From CBDCVN01 sp965223585 (GTDB lineage: Bacteria; Deinococcota; Deinococci; Deinococcales; Trueperaceae): a stretch of 64,000 bases of DNA. How positions within the stretch are numbered: position 1 is the stretch's first letter; every line of letters begins with the position of its first letter. Shown here piece by piece: positions 7,380 to 15,930 of the stretch. The position numbers and the translations under genes are program-made. The DNA is taken from NCBI GenBank assembly GCA_965223585.1, contig CBDCWW010000009.1, forward strand, positions 186,001 through 250,000, written 5' to 3'. The notes beneath the pieces were generated by a model, which saw only the letters and a program-made list of their open reading frames with translations, did not search any database and was not told the origin of the DNA.

Positions 7380-8324
7380 TTGGAACAAAATGTTCAGGGG
7401 CAGACCGTAGTTAGTATAGCAGCCCTTTTTCCCGGACAAGGTTCACAGGCCATTGGTATGGCAAAGGATTTTTATGAAAATAGTCCTGCTGCTAAAGCTG
7501 TTTTAGATGAGGCTGAGCAAGCTCTGCCTGGCCTCTTAGAAATAATGTGGCAAGGCCCTGAAGAAGTTTTAAAGCTGACTGTTAATCAACAGCCTGCTTT
7601 GGTAGCTGCTGGTGCGGCTGCTTTTGCTGCATATAATGAAGCGAATAAGCCAGAGCCAAGTTACACAGCTGGTCATAGCTTAGGTGAATTTACTGCCTAT
7701 GTTGCAGCAGGGTCATTAACTGTAGCTCAAGCTGTAAAGTTAGTACGTAAGCGAGGGCGATACATGCAAGAGGCAGTTCCTGAAGGTGTGGGAGCAATGG
7801 CAGCAGTGATGAAAGTAAATAAAGATACTGTTGTTCAGATTTGTAATGAGACACAAGGAGTAGTAGAGGTAGCCAACTTTAATAGTGAGGCACAAACTGT
7901 TATTTCTGGTGCTACTAAAGCTGTTAATGAGGCTAGTGAACGTTTGAAAGAATCTGGGGCAAAAGTTGTACCTTTAGCTGTTTCTGCTCCTTTTCACTGC
8001 TCACTTATGCAAGGAGCTGCTGATAAATTTGCTCGAGACTTAGCACAAGCAGAGTTTATGCCCATAAGAATTCCTATAGTAGCTAATGTGAGTGCTGATC
8101 TTGTAAGTGAAGCAAGCGAATCAGCTAGTCTTTTGACAAAGCAGGTGACTAGTAGTGTGCGTTGGACCGAATCAGTGCAAAAATTGAGTGATTTGGGAGT
8201 TACACATTTTGTTGAATTTGGTTCTGGAAGAGTCTTAACGGGATTAGTAAAGCGTATTATTAAAGAAGCATCTGCAACAGCTATTTACAACATGGATACG
8301 TTAAGCAAATTTGCAGGTAACTAA
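7380..8324 (+). CDS. fabD: Malonyl-CoA:ACP transacylase
   Basis: A 314-residue FabD, which loads malonyl groups onto ACP. The substrate motif FPGQGSQ (17-23), nucleophile Ser100 in AGHSLGEF and catalytic His206 in SAPFHCSL are all present. The start is a TTG, chosen because AAGGAG stands 9 bases upstream at 7365-7370 and the first in-frame ATG would delete the FPGQGSQ motif. It follows fabH by 89 bp. Confidence 0.95.
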   Translation: MEQNVQGQTVVSIAALFPGQGSQAIGMAKDFYENSPAAKAVLDEAEQALPGLLEIMWQGPEEVLKLTVNQQPALVAAGAAAFAAYNEANKPEPSYTAGHSLGEFTAYVAAGSLTVAQAVKLVRKRGRYMQEAVPEGVGAMAAVMKVNKDTVVQICNETQGVVEVANFNSEAQTVISGATKAVNEASERLKESGAKVVPLAVSAPFHCSLMQGAADKFARDLAQAEFMPIRIPIVANVSADLVSEASESASLLTKQVTSSVRWTESVQKLSDLGVTHFVEFGSGRVLTGLVKRIIKEASATAIYNMDTLSKFAGN

Positions 8325-8607
8325 TTCTACTGGGTTTTGTGTGTTTACATTCAATTTATGAGTAGTTTTGAGTAGGTCTGTAAGAATGGTGCAGCCTATT
8401 TGAGTATTCAATAGTTGCTTTACCTATTTAAGCCAAAAAGAATTTAGGAACGTTCCATCAGCGGATAGTGGATAGTGAGTTTCAGGGAATAGATAACGTG
8501 ATATAAATGAAATCAAGGTTTAGTAGTGATTTGAAACGCATTCTACATTATATGGAGAATATAGCAGATACAGAAGAGTGTAACTAGCAAGTAAAGAGGT
8601 AAATTTA

Positions 8608-9342
8608 ATGAAGACAGTTTTAGTTACAGGTTCGAGTCGTGGTTTAGGTAAAGCTATGGCTTTAGAATTTGGAAAAAAAGGTTACTATGTTGGGGTACAC
8701 TATGTAAATTCAGCCACCCCCGCACAGGAAGTAGTTCAAGAAATCCTTGATGGTGGAGGTAAGGCCGCTTTATTTCAAGCAAATATTGCAACTAGTGAAG
8801 CTTGCACAGGCCTTATCAAAAAAGTCCAAAATGAACTTGGTAGCCTTGAGGTTTTGATAAATAATGCTGGCATTACTAAAGATGGTCTAGCTATGCGCAT
8901 GAAAAACGAAGATTGGCAGGGGGTTATTGATACTAACCTTTCAAGTGCTTTTTATCTAAGCAAAACTGCTTTAAGAGGTATGGTTTCTAAAAAATGGGGA
9001 AGGATTATTAATATTACTTCAGTAGTAGGCTTAATAGGTAATATAGGACAGGCAAATTATGTAAGTGCTAAAGCGGGCCTTATTGGTTTAACCAAAGCCT
9101 TAGCTAGGGAATATGCTAGCAAAGGTATTACTGTGAATGCAGTTGCCCCCGGTTTTATAGAATCAGATATGACAGCTAATTTACCAGCAAACTTAAAAGA
9201 TAGTTACTTGGAGAGCATTCCTACACGGCGTTTTGGTCAACCAGAGGAAATTGCCAAAGTGACGGCCTTTTTAGCTAGTGAGGATGCTGCTTATGTAAAC
9301 GGGCAAATTATAGCTGTTGATGGTGGAATGAGCATGCGCTAA
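8608..9342 (+). CDS. fabG: 3-oxoacyl-[ACP] reductase
   Basis: A 244-residue short-chain dehydrogenase that reduces 3-oxoacyl-ACP with NADPH. The cofactor motif TGSSRGLG (7-14), NNAG (85-88) and the catalytic Ser138, Tyr151, Lys155 (NITSVV, then QANYVSAKAGL) are intact. The C-terminus (VNGQIIAVDGGMSMR) is typical of FabG. The start follows AAAGAGG. The 283-bp gap to fabD holds no gene that I can see and may contain its own promoter. Confidence 0.94.
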   Translation: MKTVLVTGSSRGLGKAMALEFGKKGYYVGVHYVNSATPAQEVVQEILDGGGKAALFQANIATSEACTGLIKKVQNELGSLEVLINNAGITKDGLAMRMKNEDWQGVIDTNLSSAFYLSKTALRGMVSKKWGRIINITSVVGLIGNIGQANYVSAKAGLIGLTKALAREYASKGITVNAVAPGFIESDMTANLPANLKDSYLESIPTRRFGQPEEIAKVTAFLASEDAAYVNGQIIAVDGGMSMR

Positions 9343-9683
9343 GATAATGGATAGAGTAGGATACCTTATATTTTAAGGCTATATGTTGAAGCAATAAATT
9401 TTATAAGCTATACTGACAACAGTGCTAGCAGGTCTAGCAAAACTCTAAGTATGTCTGAAACAAGATTTCAACAATGGTATGTAGCATTTGCTCATTTGTT
9501 TATAGTTGTTGTGGTAAAAGCTTTATTAAACACTAATGTGTAGGAAAAATAATTATCTCACTTTATATGAGTGGGGGTTGTTTTCCGACTTGTGTTGTGT
9601 CACTTTCTACTATTGATTAGTGGTAGAGAGATCCCCTGAATTTATTCATGGGAATTTCAGAGAAAAGGTAATAGATAATAATT
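9343..9683 (+). other. 341-bp gap between fabG and acpP, no gene seen
   Basis: I see no protein-like frame or RNA gene here. The size and AT-richness leave room for an acpP promoter. That fits the usual need for much higher acpP expression than for the other fab genes, but I cannot name a convincing -35/-10 pair. Confidence 0.4.
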
Positions 9684-9911
9684 ATGGAAATTTTAGCAAG
9701 AATTAAAGAAGTAGCAGCGGATAAACTTGATGTTGATGTTGAGGATATTAGTTTGGAAAAATCTTTTGTTGATGATCTAGGAGCTGATTCTCTTGATGTA
9801 GTGGAGCTAATCATGGGTCTAGAAGATGAATTTGGCTTAGAGATCAGTGATGAAGAAGCTGAAAAGATTATTACAGTTGGCGACGCTGTTAATTTTATAG
9901 AGTCAAAATAA
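9684..9911 (+). CDS. acpP: Acyl carrier protein
   Basis: A 75-residue, strongly acidic four-helix protein. The phosphopantetheine attachment site is Ser36 in GADSLDVVELIM; the C-terminal EEAEKIITVGDAVNFIE is typical of type II ACPs. It carries the growing acyl chain between the neighbouring enzymes. The stop is only 2 bp from the fabF start, so the two are almost certainly cotranscribed. Confidence 0.96.
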   Translation: MEILARIKEVAADKLDVDVEDISLEKSFVDDLGADSLDVVELIMGLEDEFGLEISDEEAEKIITVGDAVNFIESK

Positions 9912-9913
9912 TT

Positions 9914-11152
9914 ATGAGGCGCATTGTTATCACTGGTTTGGGACCTGTCACTAGCATAGGCATAGGTGCTGAAGCTTTTTTGAAAGCTCAACAGGAAGCC
10001 AAAAATGGTATTCGCACTATTGAAACCTTTGATACTAAAGCAGAAGGCTTAAATGTACACATAGCCAGTGAGGTTGATGTTGATGTAATACAGTATATTG
10101 ATCGTAAGGAAGCAAGGCGTATTGATAGGTACATACACCTTGCTATTATAGGAGCAGAATTAGCGATACAAGATGCAGGCTTGACTCCTGAAGAAATTGC
10201 AGGGGAACATGCTGGTGCTTGTGTTGGCACTGGCATAGGCGGCATTGACACTTGGGAAGCACAATCAAAAATACGCTTTGAACGTGGGGTGTCTCGAGTA
10301 AGCCCATTTTTTATCCCGATGCTTATTGCTAACATGGCAAGTGGGCATGTCGCCATGCGTTATGGTCTTTTAGGTCCTAATAGTACTGTGGTTACAGCTT
10401 GTGCTACAGGTTCTGGGGCAATAGGTGATGCTTATAGAATTATTCAGCGAGAAGAAGCTGATATTATGATCACAGGAGGTAGCGAAGCACCAATAAGCCC
10501 TATGGGTGTTGGTGGTTTTGCTGTTATGAAAGCGCTTTCTACTCGCAATGATAGTCCTGAAACAGCGAGCCGGCCCTTTACAGCTTCACGTGATGGATTT
10601 GTTGCGGGTGAAGGTGCTGGTATTCTGGTTTTGGAAGAGCTAGAACATGCTAAGAAGCGTGGGGCTAAAATATATGCTGAGATAGTTGGCTATGCTACTA
10701 GTGCGGATGCACATCACATAACAGCTCCTGCCCCCGGTGGTGTAGGAGCTGTGCGTTGTGTGAACTGGGCACTAAAGTCTGCTGGCATTAGCTCAAACAA
10801 CATTGGCTATATTAATGGGCATGGAACTAGCACACCTGCTAATGATCTAAATGAAACCTTGGCTTATAAGACAATCTTTGGTGATAGAGAGGCTGTACCA
10901 CCTATTTCAAGCACTAAGTCCATGGTAGGACACTTACTAGGTGCAGCTGGCGGTGTTGAAGCTATTGCTACGATACAAGGTATACATTCTGGTGTACTTC
11001 CACCTACGCGCAATTACATTGATCCAGACCCTGAGCTTGATCTAGATTACATTCCTAATGAGGCAAGAGAACAACAAGTGGAGTATGCTCTTTCTACTAA
11101 CTTTGCTTTTGGTGGGCAGAATGCTGCGCTTATATTTAAGCGCTACAATTGA
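9914..11152 (+). CDS. fabF: 3-oxoacyl-[ACP] synthase II
   Basis: A 412-residue elongation condensing enzyme. The Cys-His-His triad is Cys163 (VTACATGSGAIG), His303 (INGHGTSTPAND) and His340 (KSMVGHLLGAAG). Length and motifs fit FabF. It follows acpP by 2 bp. It is followed by a second, clearly related synthase after a small stem-loop. One of the two probably differs in chain-length preference; the sequence alone does not tell which. Confidence 0.95.
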   Translation: MRRIVITGLGPVTSIGIGAEAFLKAQQEAKNGIRTIETFDTKAEGLNVHIASEVDVDVIQYIDRKEARRIDRYIHLAIIGAELAIQDAGLTPEEIAGEHAGACVGTGIGGIDTWEAQSKIRFERGVSRVSPFFIPMLIANMASGHVAMRYGLLGPNSTVVTACATGSGAIGDAYRIIQREEADIMITGGSEAPISPMGVGGFAVMKALSTRNDSPETASRPFTASRDGFVAGEGAGILVLEELEHAKKRGAKIYAEIVGYATSADAHHITAPAPGGVGAVRCVNWALKSAGISSNNIGYINGHGTSTPANDLNETLAYKTIFGDREAVPPISSTKSMVGHLLGAAGGVEAIATIQGIHSGVLPPTRNYIDPDPELDLDYIPNEAREQQVEYALSTNFAFGGQNAALIFKRYN

Positions 11153-11158
11153 TAAATC

Positions 11159-11178
11159 CCCTCACCTTTAGGTGAGGG
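11159..11178 (+). terminator. Strong short stem-loop between the two fabF genes
   Basis: A perfect 8-bp GC-rich stem (CCCTCACC, loop TTTA, GGTGAGGG) starts 6 bp after the fabF stop and is followed by a T-rich stretch (TGATTATTGTATTTTTGC). It could be a partial terminator that lowers expression of the downstream synthase. Confidence 0.5.
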
Positions 11179-11219
11179 TGATTATTGTATTTTTGCTTCC
11201 CTTACAATTAGGGATAACT

Positions 11220-12449
11220 ATGCGTAGAGCAGTTATTACTGGTTTAGGGCCAGTTACTCCCATTGGCATTGGTGCAGGTGCCTTTTACCAAGCACAGCTC
11301 AAGGGCAGAAGTGGAGTGCACCATATCACTAGCTTTGATCCTGCTGATTTGTATTCCCGAATTGCTGGAGAGGTAAGGCTAGACCTCGAGCAGTGGTTAG
11401 AACCTTTAGAAATTCGTTGGAAGGATCGTTTTACTCAGCTAGCTACTGTAGCAACTATGCTTGCTCTTAAAGACAGTGGTCTGGAACTAGAAAGAGAGGA
11501 CCCCTCAAAAATTGGCGTTATTGTAGGTAGTGGTTTTGGGGGAGTAGATACTTTAGAACAGCAAACAAAGATTCGTTGGTCTAAAGGACCACATCGTTTG
11601 GGACCAATGGCATTACCCAACTACCTTGTCAATGCTGCTTCAACTCATATAGCTATTAAGTTTGGACTGATGGGGCCTAATACTACAATTGCTACTGCTT
11701 GCTCTACTGGTAATGATGCGATTGCTTTAGCTTACCGTGCTATTCAACATGGTGAAGCTGATGTCATTCTTACTGGGGGTAGTGAAGCACCGTTAACTCC
11801 TGCAGGGGTAGGTTTCTTTACTGCACTAAGGGCACTTTCGCATAGGAATAATGAACCCAAGAAAGCTAGTCGCCCCTTTAGCCAGAGTAGGGATGGTTTT
11901 GTTATTGCTGAGGGGGCAGGGGTTTTAGTTCTTGAGGAATATGAAAGGGCTCGAGCTAGAGGAGCCAGAATATATGCTGAGATTATTGGTTTTGGTCGCA
12001 GCTGCGACGCTCATCATCCTACTCAACCTCATCCTGAAGGTAAAGGAGCTGTATTGGCTATTAAGGCAGCACTTTTAGCTGCTCAGCTCGAGCCCAAGCA
12101 AGTGAATTACATCAATGCACATGGGACTTCAACCCAACAAAATGACTTGGTTGAAACTATCGCTATTAAGCAGGTATTTGGAGATCATGCTTACCGTTTA
12201 GCAGTTTCTGCTACTAAGTCAATGATTGGGCATAGTTTAGGTGCTGCTGGTGCTATTGAAGCTATTGCTACTGCTCAAGCTATTCACACTTCTACTATGT
12301 TCCCAACAATTAATCTTGATGATCCTGACCCTGAGCTTGACTTGGATTATGTTAGTAATACTGCTCGTCAAACTCAGATTAACTATGCCTTGTCTAATGC
12401 TTTTGCTTTTGGCGGGCAGAATTGTGTGTTGGTGTTTAGGTCAATCTAA
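11220..12449 (+). CDS. Second 3-oxoacyl-[ACP] synthase II (FabF paralog)
   Basis: A 409-residue condensing enzyme similar over its whole length to the preceding FabF (both begin MRR-(I/A)VITGLGPVT). Triad: Cys161 (IATACSTGNDAI), His301 (INAHGTSTQQND), His338 (KSMIGHSLGAAG). I chose the ATG at 11220 because upstream codons would add a non-conserved hydrophobic stretch overlapping the stem-loop leader. Three of the iterated CTCGAG palindromes lie inside the gene. A tandem duplication followed by divergence is the simplest origin; a role in a distinct chain length is inferred. Confidence 0.92.
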   Translation: MRRAVITGLGPVTPIGIGAGAFYQAQLKGRSGVHHITSFDPADLYSRIAGEVRLDLEQWLEPLEIRWKDRFTQLATVATMLALKDSGLELEREDPSKIGVIVGSGFGGVDTLEQQTKIRWSKGPHRLGPMALPNYLVNAASTHIAIKFGLMGPNTTIATACSTGNDAIALAYRAIQHGEADVILTGGSEAPLTPAGVGFFTALRALSHRNNEPKKASRPFSQSRDGFVIAEGAGVLVLEEYERARARGARIYAEIIGFGRSCDAHHPTQPHPEGKGAVLAIKAALLAAQLEPKQVNYINAHGTSTQQNDLVETIAIKQVFGDHAYRLAVSATKSMIGHSLGAAGAIEAIATAQAIHTSTMFPTINLDDPDPELDLDYVSNTARQTQINYALSNAFAFGGQNCVLVFRSI

Positions 12450-12648
12450 CTTAGGGTCAAAGTAGGTACTGGGGGTTTGATCCTGAGAATTGAGATCACT
12501 GCCTTGTTTTTTGATTTGCTCGAGCTATGAGAAATTTTATTCTTTCTACTTTTGAGAGCTTTTGAATTGTCATTATAAAGCCTGTTGGCTATTCTTTAAT
12601 AACAGTGTTAGCAAAGCTAGCATAATTTTAATTAAAGAGGTAAATCCC

Positions 12649-14310
12649 GTGAACTTAGTTTTTACAAAACAGTGGGCTTCTATAATTTTGACACTATTAG
12701 TGTTAGTTGCGTGCAACATAAATAGCAGCGTAAATACTAAAGAACCTCTACAACCTTCAGAGTTAGAGTCATTAGCTCTTAAAAAAGATTACAACACTAG
12801 ACAGTTTGGTACATCTGCTAACGATAGGGTATCTAGTATAACAATCAATGGTAATAGGAATAGTGTATATGTAGCAGGTCATACTTTTGGTAATTTGAGG
12901 GGTGATAATTTAGGCAGGACTGATGCTTTTGTTCGCAAGTATAGCATTAATGGTAGAAAGTTGTGGACTAGACAGTTTGGAACAAACAGTATTGACTTTA
13001 TATCTGCCATAGCAGCTAATTCTCATTACTATGCACAACCGCATTTAGGGGAGGTCTATGTAGCAGGTAATACCTTTGGAAGTTTGCAAGGTGATAATTT
13101 GGGTCGTAGAGATGTTTTCATCCGTAAGTATAGTGCTGATGGTAGTGAGCTGTGGACTAGACAGTTTGGAACGAAACATAGTGATTTTCTATCTGACATA
13201 ACAGTTGATTTTAAGGAAAATAGTTATGTAGTAGGCTATACCTTTGGTGATTTGAAAGGTACTAATTTAGGTGAGGCTGATGCTTTTATCCGCAAATATG
13301 ACATTAATGGTAACAAGTTGTGGACTAAGCAATTTGGCACTAGTGGTAATGATTCCCTACATGGTATAGAAATTGATCCTAGTGGCAATATATTTGTTAT
13401 AGGTACTACTACAGGTAGTTTGCAAGGTGATAATTTAGGTAATAGAGATGCTTTTATCCGTAAGTATAGTGCTGATGGTAGTGAGCTGTGGACTAGACAG
13501 TTTGGAACGAGACGTAATGATTATGCTAGGGGAATAACGACTGATTCTTCTCCTTATGATGGAACTCATCTTGCTGATAAGGTATATGTAGTGGGTCATA
13601 CCTTTGGAAATTTAGCAGCACGAAATAAAGGCAAGGCTGATGCCTTTATTCGTTTGTATGATGCTAGTGATGGTAGTGTGCTGTGGACTGATCAATTCGG
13701 TGAAAGTGATTCAGATTATGCAAATGGCGTAGGATTCAGTCGCATGATGCAGGATGTGTATGTGGTAGGTAATATTAAGGGTAGTTTGGAGAGGGGAGTC
13801 GATGCATTCATTCGCAGGTACAATTCTATGGGTGATGTGGAATTAATTAAACAGTTTGGTACTAGCAAAAACGACTATATAAAAGGTATCAAAGTAAATG
13901 ATGATCAAGTGTATGTAGCAGGTCATACCAATGGTGATTTGGGAGGTACTAATTTAGGGTTAAGTGATGCTTTTATGAGTAACTATACTGATAACTTTCG
14001 TAGAAGACGCTTAAAGAATGATGCTGAAGCTAAATACTATTTGAAGGAAGCTGTTACTTTCCAAGAGATTTATCAAGTAGATTACAGCTCATATACTGCT
14101 TCTGAAGGAGAGCTGGTGGCCATAGGTTTAAGGCCCCCACCTACACACGTTGGCTTTAGTGTTATAGCTGCAACTTCTACAGGCTATTTGAGCTTACCCC
14201 CAAAATTTAGACAAAAAACCCCGGCGAAATTAAGGTCCATTAAAGATGTAAAATATCTAGAATATGGAGATATAAATGAGCCAGACAAAAGGAATAAGAA
14301 AAACATATAA
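12649..14310 (+). CDS. Beta-propeller (SBBP) lipoprotein with pilin-like tail, truncated by IS3 insertion
   Basis: As it stands the gene encodes 553 residues. It begins at GTG (AAAGAGG 8 bases upstream) with a lipoprotein signal ending in LVLVAC. At least seven 50-60-residue SBBP repeats follow, each with a variant of RQFGT, VYVAGHTFGNL and LGxxDAFIRKY. Residues about 455-513 (DAEAKYYLKEAVTFQEIY, then FSVIAATSTGY) resemble the globular C-terminal part of type IV pilins, without any prepilin N-terminus. At base 14188 the IS3-type element begins, and the last 40 residues are element-encoded. Joining 12649-14188 to 15523-15617 restores a continuous 544-residue frame (TSTGY then CMTARHLIGTG). The protein is probably surface-exposed; its function is unknown. 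Confidence 0.8.
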   Translation: MNLVFTKQWASIILTLLVLVACNINSSVNTKEPLQPSELESLALKKDYNTRQFGTSANDRVSSITINGNRNSVYVAGHTFGNLRGDNLGRTDAFVRKYSINGRKLWTRQFGTNSIDFISAIAANSHYYAQPHLGEVYVAGNTFGSLQGDNLGRRDVFIRKYSADGSELWTRQFGTKHSDFLSDITVDFKENSYVVGYTFGDLKGTNLGEADAFIRKYDINGNKLWTKQFGTSGNDSLHGIEIDPSGNIFVIGTTTGSLQGDNLGNRDAFIRKYSADGSELWTRQFGTRRNDYARGITTDSSPYDGTHLADKVYVVGHTFGNLAARNKGKADAFIRLYDASDGSVLWTDQFGESDSDYANGVGFSRMMQDVYVVGNIKGSLERGVDAFIRRYNSMGDVELIKQFGTSKNDYIKGIKVNDDQVYVAGHTNGDLGGTNLGLSDAFMSNYTDNFRRRRLKNDAEAKYYLKEAVTFQEIYQVDYSSYTASEGELVAIGLRPPPTHVGFSVIAATSTGYLSLPPKFRQKTPAKLRSIKDVKYLEYGDINEPDKRNKKNI

Positions 14311-14569
14311 GAAAGAATTCAAAGCTAAAGTTGCAGCAGCAGCCATAGCTGGGGAGAAAAATCTTGCAGAATTAGCAAGTCAATATGGTGTACACACCAC
14401 TCAAATTAAAGAATGGAAAAAAGCTGGATCAGAGGCATTGAATGAAAGATTTTCACTACTAAGAGGCAGAAAAGCAAGACTACAAGAACGTAGAGAGGCT
14501 GCACTATACGAACAGATCGGTAAGTTGAAAATGGAATTAGATTTTTTGTCCAAAGGGCTCAAAAACTGA
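14276..14569 (+). CDS. IS3-family transposase OrfA (HTH)
   Basis: A 97-residue protein with an N-terminal helix-turn-helix (YKKEFKAKVAAAAIAGEKNLAELASQYGVHTTQIKEWKKAG) and a leucine-zipper-like C-terminal helix (LYEQIGKLKMELDFLSKGL), the DNA-binding and multimerisation half of an IS3 transposase. It ends at TGA 14567 just after CTCAAAAAC. A -1 slip on the five A joins it to orfB in frame (KKLSQEERMLIVDPKHPQL), as in other IS3 elements (inference). Confidence 0.88.
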   Translation: MSQTKGIRKTYKKEFKAKVAAAAIAGEKNLAELASQYGVHTTQIKEWKKAGSEALNERFSLLRGRKARLQERREAALYEQIGKLKMELDFLSKGLKN

Positions 14570-14583
14570 GCCAAGAGGAACGT

Positions 14584-15408
14584 ATGTTGATAGTTGACCC
14601 AAAGCACCCTCAATTGAGCATTACTAAACAATGTGAGTTACTGAACCTGAATCGTAGTAGTTATTACTATCGACCTACAGGAATCAGTGATCTCAATGAA
14701 AAGTTGATGCAAAGGATAGATGAGTTATATACAGATCATCCTTTTCTAGGCTATCGTAAGATAACAGCAATGCTCAATGGAGAAAGCTATAAAGTCAATC
14801 ACAAAAGAGTATATCGTTTGATGTGCCTGATGGGTTTGCAAGCAATTTATGCCAAGCCCAAATTAAGTAAACCAAAGGAAGGACACAAAATTTACCCATA
14901 CCTTCTGAAAAACAAAATCATAAACAAACCAAATCAGGTATGGGCTAGTGATATCACCTATATACGTTTACAAGGAGGGTATTGCTATCTGGTAGTAGTA
15001 ATGGATTGGTATAGCCGTTATGTAGTCTCATGGGAAGTTTCAAGTAACATGAAAGCAACGTTCTGTATAGAAGCATTAGAAGAGGCATTGGAAGGAGAGA
15101 AGCCAGAGATATTCAATACAGATCAAGGTAGTCAGTACACGAGTTATGAGTTTACAGATATATTGAAGGCAAATGAAATAGCAATCAGCATGGATGGAAG
15201 AGGTTCATACATGGATAATATATTTACAGAAAGGTTGTGGAGAACTGTAAAATATGAAGAGGTATACCTTAAGGAGTACAAAAATATTGAGCAAGGAAGG
15301 GAAGAAATAGGAAAGTACTTGCAATTTTATAATAGTGAACGTCCACATCAATCATTGCAGTACAAAACACCTGAGTTAGTTTACAGAAAGGAAAAACTAA
15401 GCCAATAA
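14584..15408 (+). CDS. IS3-family transposase OrfB (DDE integrase domain)
   Basis: A 274-residue catalytic part with HTH_21 region (LSITKQCELLNLNRSSYYY), then rve integrase core. DDE residues are Asp in WASDITYI, Asp in FNTDQGSQYTS and Glu in NIFTERLWRT. The C-terminal YNSERPHQSLQYKTP is the family signature. All motifs are intact, so the element is probably competent. The frame is open upstream of the ATG towards orfA, fitting a fused product. Confidence 0.92.
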   Translation: MLIVDPKHPQLSITKQCELLNLNRSSYYYRPTGISDLNEKLMQRIDELYTDHPFLGYRKITAMLNGESYKVNHKRVYRLMCLMGLQAIYAKPKLSKPKEGHKIYPYLLKNKIINKPNQVWASDITYIRLQGGYCYLVVVMDWYSRYVVSWEVSSNMKATFCIEALEEALEGEKPEIFNTDQGSQYTSYEFTDILKANEIAISMDGRGSYMDNIFTERLWRTVKYEEVYLKEYKNIEQGREEIGKYLQFYNSERPHQSLQYKTPELVYRKEKLSQ

Positions 15409-15522
15409 CAACAGAGCAAACTGTTATCGAGCTTACAAACAATGTAATCTCAGTTTGTTATTATTTTAGTAGGTCTTAATTAACCTTAATTTTTTGTCCG
15501 ATCAATTGGGTTCACCTCAATT

Positions 15523-15617
15523 GTATGACTGCAAGACATTTGATTGGCACTGGTGTAACCTTTGGTGCTACTTCTTCTGGCGGTATAGTTAGAGAGGCTT
15601 GTTCTGCTGCGAATTAA
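15523..15617 (+). pseudogene. 3' end of the split SBBP/pilin-like lipoprotein gene
   Basis: Right of the IS3 element the frame reads CMTARHLIGTGVTFGATSSG and ends REACSAAN then TAA. A terminal Cys pair spanning a Ser/Gly-rich loop is typical of type IV pilin C-termini. It has no start of its own and is only meaningful as the continuation of the frame broken at 14188. Confidence 0.75.
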
Positions 15618-15861
15618 TCTACTAAGAGTAACTTAGAAAAATTATAGTCTGTGAGTCAATCCCACAGGCTATGAACCAAGTGCTTTTAGTTTTTCGACTA
15701 AGAGTTTTCGTTGATTAAGCCCTCCTCAAACTCATTTCGTTCAATATAAATTTGCTTTATTAGCAGTTTAGACCCATATAAAACGGATTTTCTAAGTAGA
15801 GTAGGATAAGTGGATTCCATACAAATAAGATACTAACTCATTTGATGGCTTTGCAGGACAT

Positions 15862-15896
15862 GCAAATAAAAGGGCAGGTTTTTATAACCTGCCCTT
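15862..15896 (-). terminator. Rho-independent terminator of the lipoprotein gene
   Basis: Read on the minus strand: an 11-bp perfect stem (AAGGGCAGGTT, 5-base loop, AACCTGCCCTT) followed by TTTATTTG, 35 bp after the stop of the lipoprotein gene at 15931. Confidence 0.8.
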
Positions 15897-15930
15897 ACAA
15901 GGCTTTAACTAAGAGTATTTACAACAATAA

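Larger units (their letters stand above)
14189..15519 (+). mobile_element. IS3-family insertion sequence, complete
   Basis: The 1331-bp element starts with TG and ends with CA. Its imperfect inverted ends (TGAGCTTACCCCCAAAA and, at the other end, TGAGGTGAACCCAATTGA; both continue to GACAAAAAA) are flanked by the direct repeat ATT (14186-14188 and 15520-15522), a 3-bp target duplication normal for IS3. It contains orfA and orfB in the usual -1 arrangement. The exact frame restoration of the host gene after removing it confirms the boundaries. Confidence 0.9.

Noticed and set aside
8624..8645. GGTTCGAGTC resembling a tRNA T-arm
   Set aside because: It encodes the FabG cofactor loop (TGSSRG).
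12241..12465. Leu-rich 74-residue frame
   Set aside because: Out-of-frame reading of the second fabF.
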